Assembly: GCF_900156725.1 (NCBI RefSeq)
Contig: NZ_FTOI01000004.1
Coordinates: 186,001 to 250,000 of the forward strand
Source of the DNA: Kaistella chaponensis
Lineage (GTDB): Bacteria > Bacteroidota > Bacteroidia > Flavobacteriales > Weeksellaceae
Reading direction: 5' to 3'
Length of the DNA: 64,000 nucleotides
Made by a program: the position numbers and the translations under genes. Of the stretch, positions 17,385 through 25,613 are shown in pieces (the first letter of the stretch is position 1; the number at the start of each line of letters is the position of its first letter). The notes beneath the pieces are model-generated. The model was not told where the DNA came from. It did no database searches and saw only the letters and a list, made by a program, of their open reading frames with translations.

Positions 17385-20312
17385 ATGTTCAAAAAACTCT
17401 CACTGGCAATTTTCATGTTGCTCTTACCTCTGCACACTTTTGCACAGAATAAATTTGAGTGGAAAGAGGCCTCTAAAAACGGTTACACGTACAAATTCGT
17501 AACAAATGATCCGATGAGCGCCAGATTTTACACTTTGAAAAATGGCTTGACCGTTATTCTTAGTCCAACCAAAAAAGACCCAAGAATTCAGGCGTATGTT
17601 GCGGTGAAAGCCGGAAGCAAAACCGATCCTCGTACCAATACCGGTTTAGCGCATTATCTGGAACACATGGTTTTCAAAGGAACCGACAAATATGGTTCTT
17701 TGGATTGGTCAAAAGAAAAACCCGAATTAGACAAGATCGACGCGTTATACGAAACGTATAATAAAACCAAAGATGATGCTCAAAGAAAAGCGATTTACAA
17801 AAAGATAGATTCCGTTTCCGGAGTTGCAAGTAAGTTTGCCATCGCGAATGAATATGATAAAATGATGGCTGCAATGGGAGCTCAAGGAACAAATGCATTC
17901 ACCAGTTTTGAGCAAACAGTTTATACAGACGATGTTCCAAGCAGTTCCTTGAATAAATATTTAGCCGTTCAGGGAGAAAGATTCCGTAATCCAATTTTAA
18001 GAATTTTCCACACGGAATTGGAAGCGGTTTACGAAGAAAAAAACCGAAGTTTAGACAGTGACGGAAGCAAAGTTTTCGAAACTTTATTTGCAGAATTATT
18101 CAAAAATCATAATTACGGACAGCAAACTACAATTGGAACCGTTGAACATTTGAAGAATCCTTCCTTAGTAGAAATCCGAAAATATTTCAACAATTATTAT
18201 GTTCCCAATAATATGGGCGTGATTTTATCAGGTGATTTCGATCCGGATATGGTGATTGCGCAGGTTGACAAAGCTTTTTCTTACATGAAAAACAAACCGG
18301 TTGCAAAATATACCTTCAAGCCGGAAACTCCGATTTCCGCTCCTGTTGTGAAACAAATTACCGGTCCGGACGCAGAAAACTTAACGATGGGTTTCAGATT
18401 ACCCGGAAATAAAGACAAAGATGTTTTGATCGCAGATTTAGTTGGACAGGTTTTAACCAATGGTAAAGCAGGTTTAATGGATTTGAACCTCGTGAAAAAA
18501 CAAAAATTATTGCGCGCTTCCGCAGAAACTTTTACCCTGATTGATTACGGCGTTTTGTACATTAGTGCGGCTCCAACGAATGGTCAAAGTTTAGAAGACG
18601 TAAAATCTTTGGTCTTAGGCGAAATCGACAATCTGAAAAAAGGAAACTTCGATCAGGAATTAATTACGTCCATCATCAACAACATCAAGAAAAAGAAAAT
18701 TTACGAATCGGAAACATATAGTGATCGCGCCGGATCTTTGATGGATGCGTTTACTGCAGAATTAAACTGGAGAGATCAGGTGGCGTATGTAAACGATTTA
18801 TCCAAGATTTCTAAAGCAGATATCGTCGCTTTTGCCAATAAATATTTAGGCGAAAATTACGTAGCCGTTCTGAAAAGAAAAGGAGAATCTCCAGCTTCCC
18901 AAAAAATTGAAAAACCTGCGATTACGCCGGTTGAAACCAATGCCGACAAACAATCTGCTTTTGTAAAAATGGTAGGCGAAATGCCGAATAATCCTTCAAT
19001 GCCCGTGTTTTTGGATTACAACAAAGACATCCAGAAATCAATGTTCGGAAAAGCAGAAGTGCTTTACGTTCCGAATACCGAAAATCAAATCTTCCGTTTG
19101 AAATACCGCTATAAAGTGGGGTCTTTAAATGATTTGAAACAACCACTTGCCGCGCAATATCTTCAGTTCTTAGGAACAGATAAAATGTCTGCCGAAGAAA
19201 TTTCAAAAGCATTTTATAAGATCGCGTGTAACTTTACAGTTGCTGCAGGCGAAGAATACACCACCGTTTCCATCGAAGGTTTGCAGGAAAATTTTGATGC
19301 AGCCGTGAAATTGTATGAAGATCTGGTGCTCAATGTAAAAGCAGATGATGCTGCGTTGAAAAGTCTGAAAGAAAGACTGGCAAAAGCAAGAAAAGATGTA
19401 AAAGCCAACAAAGGCGCCATTATGCAGGGCTTAACAAGCTATGCTTTGTACGGCGAAAAAAATAAATTCAACAATGTTTTAACCAATGCACAGTTAGAAG
19501 CTACGACTTCCAAAGAATTGGTGGACCGAATTAAAAACCTCAACAAGTACGAACAAACCGTCATTTATTACGGTCCGGCTTCCATGAAAGATTTAGACAG
19601 CAAACTGAAAACCATGCATCCGGTTCCTGCGCAATTTGTCACCACAGATTCTACCAGAGTTTTCAAACAAATCCCGCAAACCAAAAACAAAGTCTTATTT
19701 ACCGATTACGAAATGGTTCAGGCAGAAACACGTTGGATCAGAAACACCGATCAATACGATGCGAAAAAGAACACCATTGTCAAAGTTTTCAACAACTATT
19801 TTGGGGGTGGAATGGGTTCTATCGTGTTCCAAACCATTCGTGAGAGTAAGGCTTTGGCGTATTCTACCTACGGAGTTTACATGCAGCCGCAGAAAAAAGA
19901 TCAGGAATATTATATGATGAGTTATGTGGGAAGTCAGGCCGATAAATTCAATGATGCAACTACGGCGATGACTGAATTGTTGACTAAAATGCCTGATCTG
20001 TCAGAGAATTTAAACCTCGCAAAAACGCAGGTGAAGAAAGACATTCAAACCGAAAGAATTACGCAGGACAATATCATCTTTAATTATCTGGCGGCGAAAG
20101 AATTAGGTTTGTCGGAAGATCCGCGCAAAACGATTTACAGTTCTGTAGACAATGTAAAAATGCAGGATTTGAAATCCTTCCACGATGCTAATTTATCCGG
20201 AAAACCTTACACTTACGCAATCGTAGCGTCAGAAAAAAGAGTTCCGATGAAAGATCTGGAAAAACTGGGCGAAGTGAAGAAGATTTCTTTAGAAGAATTG
20301 TTCGGGTACTAA
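17385..20312 (+). CDS. Secreted M16 family zinc protease (insulinase-like)
   Basis: Exported protein of 975 residues with signal peptide ending LLPLHTFAQ. The first M16 half carries the inverted zinc motif HYLEH in GLAHYLEHMVFKGT (near residue 90), with the distal Glu in LEAVYEEKNRSLD near residue 215. The second half (about 530-975) lacks HxxEH and forms the inactive partner of the clam-shell. Family members digest unfolded or small peptides in the periplasm. It follows the YhhN gene by 45 bp and ends at a strong terminator. Confidence 0.9.
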   Translation: MFKKLSLAIFMLLLPLHTFAQNKFEWKEASKNGYTYKFVTNDPMSARFYTLKNGLTVILSPTKKDPRIQAYVAVKAGSKTDPRTNTGLAHYLEHMVFKGTDKYGSLDWSKEKPELDKIDALYETYNKTKDDAQRKAIYKKIDSVSGVASKFAIANEYDKMMAAMGAQGTNAFTSFEQTVYTDDVPSSSLNKYLAVQGERFRNPILRIFHTELEAVYEEKNRSLDSDGSKVFETLFAELFKNHNYGQQTTIGTVEHLKNPSLVEIRKYFNNYYVPNNMGVILSGDFDPDMVIAQVDKAFSYMKNKPVAKYTFKPETPISAPVVKQITGPDAENLTMGFRLPGNKDKDVLIADLVGQVLTNGKAGLMDLNLVKKQKLLRASAETFTLIDYGVLYISAAPTNGQSLEDVKSLVLGEIDNLKKGNFDQELITSIINNIKKKKIYESETYSDRAGSLMDAFTAELNWRDQVAYVNDLSKISKADIVAFANKYLGENYVAVLKRKGESPASQKIEKPAITPVETNADKQSAFVKMVGEMPNNPSMPVFLDYNKDIQKSMFGKAEVLYVPNTENQIFRLKYRYKVGSLNDLKQPLAAQYLQFLGTDKMSAEEISKAFYKIACNFTVAAGEEYTTVSIEGLQENFDAAVKLYEDLVLNVKADDAALKSLKERLAKARKDVKANKGAIMQGLTSYALYGEKNKFNNVLTNAQLEATTSKELVDRIKNLNKYEQTVIYYGPASMKDLDSKLKTMHPVPAQFVTTDSTRVFKQIPQTKNKVLFTDYEMVQAETRWIRNTDQYDAKKNTIVKVFNNYFGGGMGSIVFQTIRESKALAYSTYGVYMQPQKKDQEYYMMSYVGSQADKFNDATTAMTELLTKMPDLSENLNLAKTQVKKDIQTERITQDNIIFNYLAAKELGLSEDPRKTIYSSVDNVKMQDLKSFHDANLSGKPYTYAIVASEKRVPMKDLEKLGEVKKISLEELFGY

Positions 20313-20334
20313 ACTTGACAAATAATTGATACAG

Positions 20335-20365
20335 AAACTGCTCCGTGATTTGGAGCAGTTTTTTT
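20335..20365 (+). terminator. Rho-independent terminator after the M16 protease
   Basis: The arms AAACTGCTCC (20335-20344) and GGAGCAGTTT (20352-20361) close a 7-base loop and run into a T-tract. Confidence 0.9.
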
Positions 20366-20377
20366 ATTTTTATTTGG

Positions 20378-20457
20378 GCGCACATTTCCGCCCTCCGTTC
20401 CCGCTTTTTGTTCGTCATGCCTCCTCGCAAAAAGAGCTCCACTCAGGTCGGGGCGCA
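20378..20457. repeat. Dispersed GC-rich intergenic element, copy B
   Basis: A GC-rich non-coding block lies directly after the terminator of the M16 gene. It contains GTTCCCGCTTTTTGTTCG and CACTCAGGTCGGGGCGC; the second string resembles CATTCAGGTCGGTCCCGC of copy A. The blocks are rearranged relative to copies A and D, so the relation is looser. Confidence 0.45.
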
Positions 20458-20526
20458 GTGATTGTTTGGTAGAGAGTTTATTTTAAAAAAGCTTAGAACA
20501 AAAAGCGCCAAGTGGGGAGACATTTC

Positions 20527-20847
20527 CTATGGATAGGTAATCTTCATTCTCTCACAATATTCTTCTATTGTAGAGTGGAAAAGAATGTCTTCAGATTTAT
20601 CGATTATTACATAGATTCTTAATTCAGTCCCAATTGGCAACAAAGCAAGCGCTGTAGACACCGCACTTTTGTCAGACATGAAATCTTTTATTTTCCTACT
20701 ATATCCTTTTATTGGAGCGATTAAATTAGCGTTTTTCATGAAAGGTTCAAAGAGATTTTGGTCAACAGGTCCAATAAAAGTATAATCAGTATCTTTTAAA
20801 TAAGGTTCAAATTTCGACTGTTCTTCAATAAGATTTTCAATATTCAT
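20527..20847 (-). CDS. Unknown protein, third gene of a three-gene accessory cluster
   Basis: Soluble 106-residue protein with no signal or membrane segment. It has mixed alpha/beta character with a hydrophobic strand (TELRIYVIID) and a charged C-terminal helix (STIEEYCERM). I do not recognise the family. It follows the membrane-protein gene by 38 bp on the same strand. Codon use is very AT-rich compared with the neighbouring core genes, which fits accessory DNA. Confidence 0.55.
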   Translation of the reverse strand: MNIENLIEEQSKFEPYLKDTDYTFIGPVDQNLFEPFMKNANLIAPIKGYSRKIKDFMSDKSAVSTALALLPIGTELRIYVIIDKSEDILFHSTIEEYCERMKITYP

Positions 20848-20885
20848 TTTTAAAAATTTTTGTGTTTTTCTTAGATTATTTTCTG

Positions 20886-21449
20886 CTAACGGTTTGTGCT
20901 TTGCGAGGAGTTTTTATCGAGATATAAAGTATCAATATAAATTTTTGTTGAATCATTATTATAAATTGATTTTCTAATTATAGGAATTTTATTTTTTAAA
21001 TCTTGATTTTTTATCTCACCATTAGTTAGAGATTTATATCCAAACACAGTAGTCAAAATTAAAGCAATAATAAAAAATAGAATTTGAAGAAAAGAAAAAA
21101 ATCTAATGTTGGAATTATTAATATTCAAATCGATTTTTTCGCAACATTTAATTTCGTTTGATTCTGAATTTTGAATTTCTTCATTTTTGGATTTGTCTTT
21201 TTGTTTGGTGTTTTTTGGTTGTAAGGTTCCAGTTAAAGCCATTAAAGTTAATACTCCAAACAAAATCGAAAATATATAAATTCCCCAAGTCCAAAATAAT
21301 AGTGTTTTTTCTGAAGTGTAGTTTTCGCCAATTACATCTTTAGAAAAAGTTACCATTAATGCAATAATCCCAGTTGCAATTGTTACTAGTTGCTTTGTAG
21401 TTTCAGAAGCAAAATCAAAGGCTTTAAACCTAATATCTTTATCTTCCAT
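20886..21449 (-). CDS. Unknown membrane protein, second gene of the accessory cluster
   Basis: About 187 residues. The N-terminal DKDIRFKAFDFASETTKQL is followed by two membrane helices (about residues 25-40 and 55-80). Then come a charged, disordered loop with CCEK, a third helix (about 115-140), and a soluble C-terminal tail. I chose the ATG at 21449, two bases after the TAG stop of the upstream gene (stop-restart coupling); a longer frame begins at 21476. A membrane anchor with a helical head resembles sensor/effector proteins of accessory islands, but no family is recognised. Confidence 0.6.
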   Translation of the reverse strand: MEDKDIRFKAFDFASETTKQLVTIATGIIALMVTFSKDVIGENYTSEKTLLFWTWGIYIFSILFGVLTLMALTGTLQPKNTKQKDKSKNEEIQNSESNEIKCCEKIDLNINNSNIRFFSFLQILFFIIALILTTVFGYKSLTNGEIKNQDLKNKIPIIRKSIYNNDSTKIYIDTLYLDKNSSQSTNR

Positions 21450-21451
21450 AA

Positions 21452-21757
21452 CTAACAAATTGGCCATAGAGGACAAATGCTACTTTTTGATTCATTAAGT
21501 GATTTGTAGCGAAGTATGTCCCTTCCTCCGAATTGTCTTTCTCTATTTTGTGCTAAATGTTCAAGATAGATATTAATATTTCTTTTTGCATTATCGATAT
21601 CTGAAGAACTTATTCTTCCTTCTCTTTGCATTCGATTTACTGAGTTTTCTAAGATTGCATTAAAATCATCTTCCATTACTTTAGAAAATTCAGCATTTAA
21701 TTGCGTAAGTTTTAATTCAGAACTCTTTTTTAATTCTTGAAATATTCTTTGATCCAT
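21452..21757 (-). CDS. Unknown small helical protein, first gene of the accessory cluster
   Basis: 101 residues, highly charged and helical (ELKKSSELKLTQLNAEFSKV), suggesting a coiled coil, with no signal peptide. The C-terminus ends in an odd Cys/Trp tail, ICPLWPIC, where the frame overlaps the region just before the next start. No family is recognised. It is the promoter-proximal gene of the three-gene minus-strand set at 20527-21757. Confidence 0.55.
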   Translation of the reverse strand: MDQRIFQELKKSSELKLTQLNAEFSKVMEDDFNAILENSVNRMQREGRISSSDIDNAKRNINIYLEHLAQNRERQFGGRDILRYKSLNESKSSICPLWPIC

Positions 21758-22010
21758 AGTTTTGTTTTTATATGTGTTTTACTTTAATCGCTAACTTGTA
21801 TTATGTACAACAAACTTTTACAAATCCCTCCAACTTCCGTCGGCTTCAGATGTAATTGTCATACTTATTCACCCGCTAAAATAGCAAAAATTCCTCCCCA
21901 ACCAACTATTTCACCCATAAACTTTTACGAAATACACCCCATCCCCAAAAAATCTTTAAAAACAATTAAAACTTTTAGTTAATATTTTACCAATTCAGCA
22001 ATATTTTTTC

Positions 22011-22018
22011 TAATTTTG
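22011..22018 (+). promoter_or_regulatory. -7 promoter box of the structured RNA candidate
   Basis: TAATTTTG is an exact match to the Bacteroidetes TAnnTTTG box and sits just before the structured region. An upstream box is weaker: TTTA at 21986-21989, with 21 bases between. Confidence 0.55.
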
Positions 22019-22206
22019 GGTAAGCCAACAAGAGAAGAAGCGCATCCCGATGCAACTTATTTTAAGCACAAAACAGTGGCGGTGCTGCCAAAGTTCCCGA
22101 AAGCTTGTCGCACCTCTGCTTGAAGTTTTCGGGACTTACCGAAAGGTCATTCTTGAGTTAATCTTTCATATTACGAGAAAAACCGCCTGATTGGGTGGTT
22201 TTTTTT
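22019..22206 (+). ncRNA. Candidate structured non-coding RNA, about 185 nt
   Basis: A non-coding stretch is framed by a perfect -7 box and a hairpin terminator. Complementary segments suggest a defined fold. GGTAAG (22019-22024) pairs with CTTACC (22135-22140). TCCCGAAAGCTT (22095-22106) pairs with AAGTTTTCGGGA (22123-22134) over 12 bp, including one G:T pair. GCAT(CCCG)ATGC and CTTA(TTT)TAAG are small hairpins. The loop GGTGC (22081-22085) can kiss GCACC (22110-22114) in the loop of the long stem. The length is close to 6S RNA, but the fold is not a simple long hairpin, so I leave it unnamed. Confidence 0.55.
22182..22206 (+). terminator. Terminator of the structured RNA candidate
   Basis: ACCGCC (22182-22187) pairs with GGTGGT (22194-22199), including one G:T pair, and a T-run follows. 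Confidence 0.75.
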
Positions 22207-22218
22207 GTGGGAACTCCC

Positions 22219-22630
22219 TGTCATTCTGACGAAGGAAGAATCTCCAATCATAAAGAGATTCTTCACTCCGCTTCGCTGCGTTCAGAATGACAGTGGAATT
22301 TTTGCTCGGTTTTGTTAGGAATGACGGCGCATGTCATTCTGACGAAGGAAGAATCTCAAGAATTGTTAGAAAAAGACTTGTAAACCAAAAAGAGATTCTT
22401 CACTCCGCTCCGCTGCGTTAAGAATGACAGTGGAATTTCTGCTGCGTTTTGTTAGGAATGACGGCGCATGTCATTCTGACGAAGGAAGAATCTCAACAAT
22501 TGTCAGAAAAAGACTTGTAAACCAAAAAGAGATTCTTCACTCCGCTTCGCTGCGTTCAGAATGACAGTCAATTTCTCCTGCGTTTCCTTAGGAATGACGA
22601 CGCATGTCATTCTGACGAAGGAAGAATCTA
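22219..22630. repeat. Palindromic repeat array, left block (units 1-4)
   Basis: Units begin with TGTCATTCTGACGAAGGAAG and end with CTGCGTTCAGAATGACAG. The arms pair over CTGTCATTCTGA/TCAGAATGACAG and GAAGAATCTC/GAGATTCTTC around an asymmetric internal loop (CGAAG against the CTCCGCTCCGCTGCG side). Units are 22219-22293 (75 bp, short spacer CAATCATAAA), 22332-22430 and 22469-22567 (99 bp, longer spacer with TTGTCAGAAAAAGACTTG). A lone left arm is at 22605-22630. Linkers of about 38 bp give a period of 137 bp. Confidence 0.9.
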
Positions 22631-22649
22631 AAAAAACTTTAAATCGAAA

Positions 22650-22961
22650 TCATTCTTCAATGTCTTTATTTAGAAACCGCCAAGTTTGATTGAAGCCAGT
22701 AATTAAATCATCCTTCTTTTTTCTTGTCCATCCTTTAATTTGCTTTTCTCTGCTGATTGCAGTTTCAATATCTTGAAAACTTTCATAATAGAGGAGAAAA
22801 AAACATTTATACTTTGCGGTGAAATGTTTAGAAATGGCTTCCGGATTTTGATGCCAATATAATCTGGCTTTCAAATCATTCGTAACACCTGTGTATAAAA
22901 CCGTTTTCATTTTATTTGTTAAGATATAAACGTAATAATTATGAGTACCTAATGTTTTCAT
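22650..22961 (-). CDS. Small GIY-YIG nuclease embedded in the repeat array
   Basis: 103-residue single-domain GIY-YIG protein (COG2827/UPF0213 type). The core motif appears as YYVYILTN then LYTGVTNDLKARLYWHQ. Next come YYESFQDIETAISRE with the catalytic Glu, and the basic run KQIKGWTRKKKDDLI. No extra DNA-binding domain is present. The gene lies between a lone left repeat arm (22605-22630) and a lone right arm (23009-23046), so it occupies the spacer of one palindromic unit. Its last codons (GAAGAATGA on the minus strand) can pair with the adjacent repeat arm. Only about 47 bp separates its start from the right arm, leaving room for a minimal AT-rich promoter. Confidence 0.88.
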   Translation of the reverse strand: MKTLGTHNYYVYILTNKMKTVLYTGVTNDLKARLYWHQNPEAISKHFTAKYKCFFLLYYESFQDIETAISREKQIKGWTRKKKDDLITGFNQTWRFLNKDIEE

Positions 22962-23008
22962 CTTTGTGCTTTTTTGTAATATAAAAATACAATAAAAGTG
23001 GGAATTAA

Positions 23009-23900
23009 AGATTCTTCACTCCGCTCCGCTGCGTTCAGAATGACAGACCACTTATGATTACGAACCATGATATTGGCTCCACCTGCGCTTGTCATTCTGA
23101 CGAAGGAAGAATCTCAACAGTTGTCAGAAAAAGACTTGTAAACCAAAAAGAGATTCTTCACTCCGCTCCGCTGCGTTCAGAATGACAGTGGAATTTTTGC
23201 TCGGTTTCGTTAGGAATGACGACGCTTGTCATTCTGACGAAGGAAGAATCTCCAATCATAAAGAGATTCTTCACTCCGCTCCGCTGCGTTCAGAATGACA
23301 GTGGAATTTCTGCTGCGTTTTGTTGGGAATGACGGCGCTTGTCATTCTGACGAAGGAAGAATCTCAACAATTGTCAGAAAAAGATTTGTAAACCAAAAAG
23401 AGATTCTTCACTCCGCTCCGCTGCGTTCAGAATGACAGTGGAAATTCTGCTGCGTTTTGTTAGGAATGACGACGCATGTCATTCTGACGAAGGAAGAATC
23501 TCAACAATTGTCAGAAAAAGACTTGTAAACCAAAAAGGGATTCTTCACTCCGCTTCGCTGCGTTCAGAATGACAGTGGAATTTCTGCTGCGTTTTGTTAG
23601 GAATGACGGCGCATGTCATTCTGACGAAGGAAGAATCTCAACAATTGTCAGAAAAAGACTTGTAAACCAAAAAGAGATTCTTCACTCCGCTCCGCTGCGT
23701 TCAGAATGACAGACCACTTATGATTACGAACCATGATATTGGCTCCACCTGCGCTTGTCATTCTGACGAAGGAAGAATCTCCAATCAAGATGAGATTCTT
23801 CACTCCGCTCCGTTGCGTTCAGAATGACAGAGGAACTTCTGCTGCGTTTCGTTGCGCTTAGAATGACAGTGTGTGCCATTCTGACGAAGGAAGAGTATCA
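23009..23900. repeat. Palindromic repeat array, right block (lone right arm plus units 5-11)
   Basis: The right arm of the GIY-YIG unit is 23009-23046. Full units are 23090-23188, 23227-23301, 23340-23438, 23477-23575, 23614-23712 and 23756-23830. Degenerate arms follow at about 23852-23869 and 23874-23900. Short-spacer (75 bp) and long-spacer (99 bp) units are mixed. Two linker types occur: TGCTGCGTTTTGTTAGGAAT and the less common ACCACTTATGATTACGAACC. The latter appears twice (23047 and 23713), which suggests block duplication. Copies differ by only a few bases (CTTCG/CTCCG, GAGATT/GGGATT), so expansion is recent. Confidence 0.9.
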
Positions 23901-24008
23901 AGAATTATTTTATAGGAATAATCTTAGAATCTCGATTTAATATTCATTGCATTTTATAAAATTTCATAGGACGATAAATTAATCTTAAATTTAAATCAAA
24001 ATTAAAAT

Positions 24009-24890
24009 ATGAATTTATACACCCAACCTATGCTCAAAGAAGACGCCTTAAAAGATAAAGTAGCCATCGTAACCGGTGGTGGAAGCGGCCTCGGAAAAGC
24101 CATGACGAAATATTTCCTGCAGTTAGGCGCGAAAGTAGTCATCACCTCCAGAAACCTTGAAAAACTTCAAGGCACCGCGAAAGAACTGGAAGAAGAAACC
24201 GGCGGAAAAGTTTTGTGTGTTCAGTGCGACGTGAGAAACTGGGATGAGGTTGAAGCGATGAAAGAAGCGACCCTAAAAGAATTCGGGCAAATTGATATTT
24301 TGCTGAATAACGCTGCCGGAAATTTCATCTCGCCCACCGAAAGATTGACACATTCTGCCTTTGATTCTATTTTGGATATCGTTTTGAAAGGCACGAAAAA
24401 CTGTACTTTATCCATCGGGAAATACTGGATCGATCATAAAGTTCCGGGAACGGTCTTAAATATTGTCACCACTTACGCTTGGACAGGTTCTGCGTATGTC
24501 GTTCCTTCCGCTTGTGCAAAAGCCGGAGTTTTGGCAATGACCAGAAGTTTAGCCGTAGAATGGGCAAAATATGGAATCCGTTTCAATGCCATCGCACCGG
24601 GACCATTCCCTACAAAAGGCGCTTGGGAAAGATTATTACCCGGAGATTTGGCAGAAAAATTCGATATGCGCAAAAAAGTGCCGTTGAGAAGAGTGGGAGA
24701 ACATCAGGAATTGGCGAATCTAGCCGCGTATTTGGTTTCCGATTATTCCGCTTACATGAATGGCGAAGTTGTAACCATCGATGGTGGCGAATGGTTACAG
24801 GGCGCCGGAGAATTCAATATGCTCGAAGCGATTCCTCAGGAAATGTGGGATCAAATGGAAGCGATGATTCGGGCAAAGAAGAATTCCTAA
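24009..24890 (+). CDS. SDR family oxidoreductase, 2,4-dienoyl-CoA reductase-like
   Basis: 293-residue Rossmann-fold short-chain dehydrogenase. The cofactor loop is TGGGSGLGKA, with SRN after beta-2 suggesting NADPH. LNNAAGNFISP and IVTTYAWTG follow. The usual YxxxK is SACAK, i.e. the Tyr is replaced, as in 2,4-dienoyl-CoA reductases (DECR family). NAIAPGPFPTKGAWERL and the C-terminal DGGEWLQGAGEFN also fit that family. It would reduce dienoyl-CoA esters during unsaturated fatty acid breakdown. It stands alone, right after the repeat array, with its own terminator. Confidence 0.85.
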   Translation: MNLYTQPMLKEDALKDKVAIVTGGGSGLGKAMTKYFLQLGAKVVITSRNLEKLQGTAKELEEETGGKVLCVQCDVRNWDEVEAMKEATLKEFGQIDILLNNAAGNFISPTERLTHSAFDSILDIVLKGTKNCTLSIGKYWIDHKVPGTVLNIVTTYAWTGSAYVVPSACAKAGVLAMTRSLAVEWAKYGIRFNAIAPGPFPTKGAWERLLPGDLAEKFDMRKKVPLRRVGEHQELANLAAYLVSDYSAYMNGEVVTIDGGEWLQGAGEFNMLEAIPQEMWDQMEAMIRAKKNS

Positions 24891-24905
24891 AATTAATCAT
24901 AAAAA

Positions 24906-24938
24906 AACTTCAAGGTTTCTACAACCTTGAAGTTTTTT
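24906..24938. terminator. Shared terminator of the SDR gene and the convergent lipoprotein gene
   Basis: AACTTCAAGGTT and AACCTTGAAGTT form a perfect 12-bp stem with a 5-base loop. An A-run lies on the left and a T-run on the right. Confidence 0.9.
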
Positions 24939-24959
24939 ATAAATCTTATCTAAAATGTT

Positions 24960-25436
24960 TTAATTTTTCGTAAAAGTCAGTAAGTCTGTACCTCCATTTC
25001 CACCACTTACATCTCTTAATTTTATTTCTGTCGCAGATTTTTCAATAATTTCCCAATCGTCTGTTAATTCTTGAAATTGAGCAGGAGTTGTAAATCCTAT
25101 ATTGAAATGTAAATCACTCGGATTGTCATCGTTGCTGTTGCTATCTGTAACGGACCATGTTCCTGTATAATTATTGGTTCCATTATTTGCTGTCAAAACA
25201 TTATTTGCTCCAAAAGTGAAATTATATCCACTAAACGTACTGGTTTTTATTTGATTGTTTTCAAAATAATAAGTTACTTTCCAGGTTCCGTTGTTCACAA
25301 TATTAATGACGCTGCTCGGTGTATTTACAGGACTCGTTGAGTCGTCGTCACTTCGTGTGCTACAGCTTATGACAGAAGTGATCCAAAATATGGCCGCGAT
25401 TAGGAAACCAAACTGTACTTTTTTTAAATTTTTCAT
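24960..25436 (-). CDS. Lipocalin-like lipoprotein
   Basis: 158 residues with lipobox VISCSTR at about residue 25. The mature domain has the WKVTYYFENN start, the central TGTWSVTD and the C-terminal IKLRDVSGG pattern of small lipocalin-like domain proteins (alternating strands, Gly-Thr-Trp turns). The ligand is unknown. The linker after the Cys is rich in Ser, Asp and Thr, as in surface-exposed Bacteroidetes lipoproteins. Confidence 0.65.
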   Translation of the reverse strand: MKNLKKVQFGFLIAAIFWITSVISCSTRSDDDSTSPVNTPSSVINIVNNGTWKVTYYFENNQIKTSTFSGYNFTFGANNVLTANNGTNNYTGTWSVTDSNSNDDNPSDLHFNIGFTTPAQFQELTDDWEIIEKSATEIKLRDVSGGNGGTDLLTFTKN

Positions 25437-25613
25437 ACTATTTATTTTTATTGTAACGTACTACTAAATAGAATATTATAATTTCTAATTTCCATTGAAA
25501 AACATTTAAAAATGTAATCGGTTTAATGGGGTTTAATAGAAATGAATTTTGGTAATGAGGTATCCTTTGTAACAAAGTGAACCTTCTAAGATACTTATCA
25601 CTAAAATAATCTA

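Noticed and set aside
22019-22140. Cobalamin riboswitch on the minus strand (words like GCACCGCCACTGT)
   Set aside because: The full B12-box pattern is missing, the promoter box and terminator are on the plus strand, and the next minus-strand gene is about 260 bp away and unrelated to cobalamin.
22219-23900. CRISPR array
   Set aside because: The repeats are palindromic units of 75-99 bp with repeated, not unique, spacers and linkers, and no cas genes are near.
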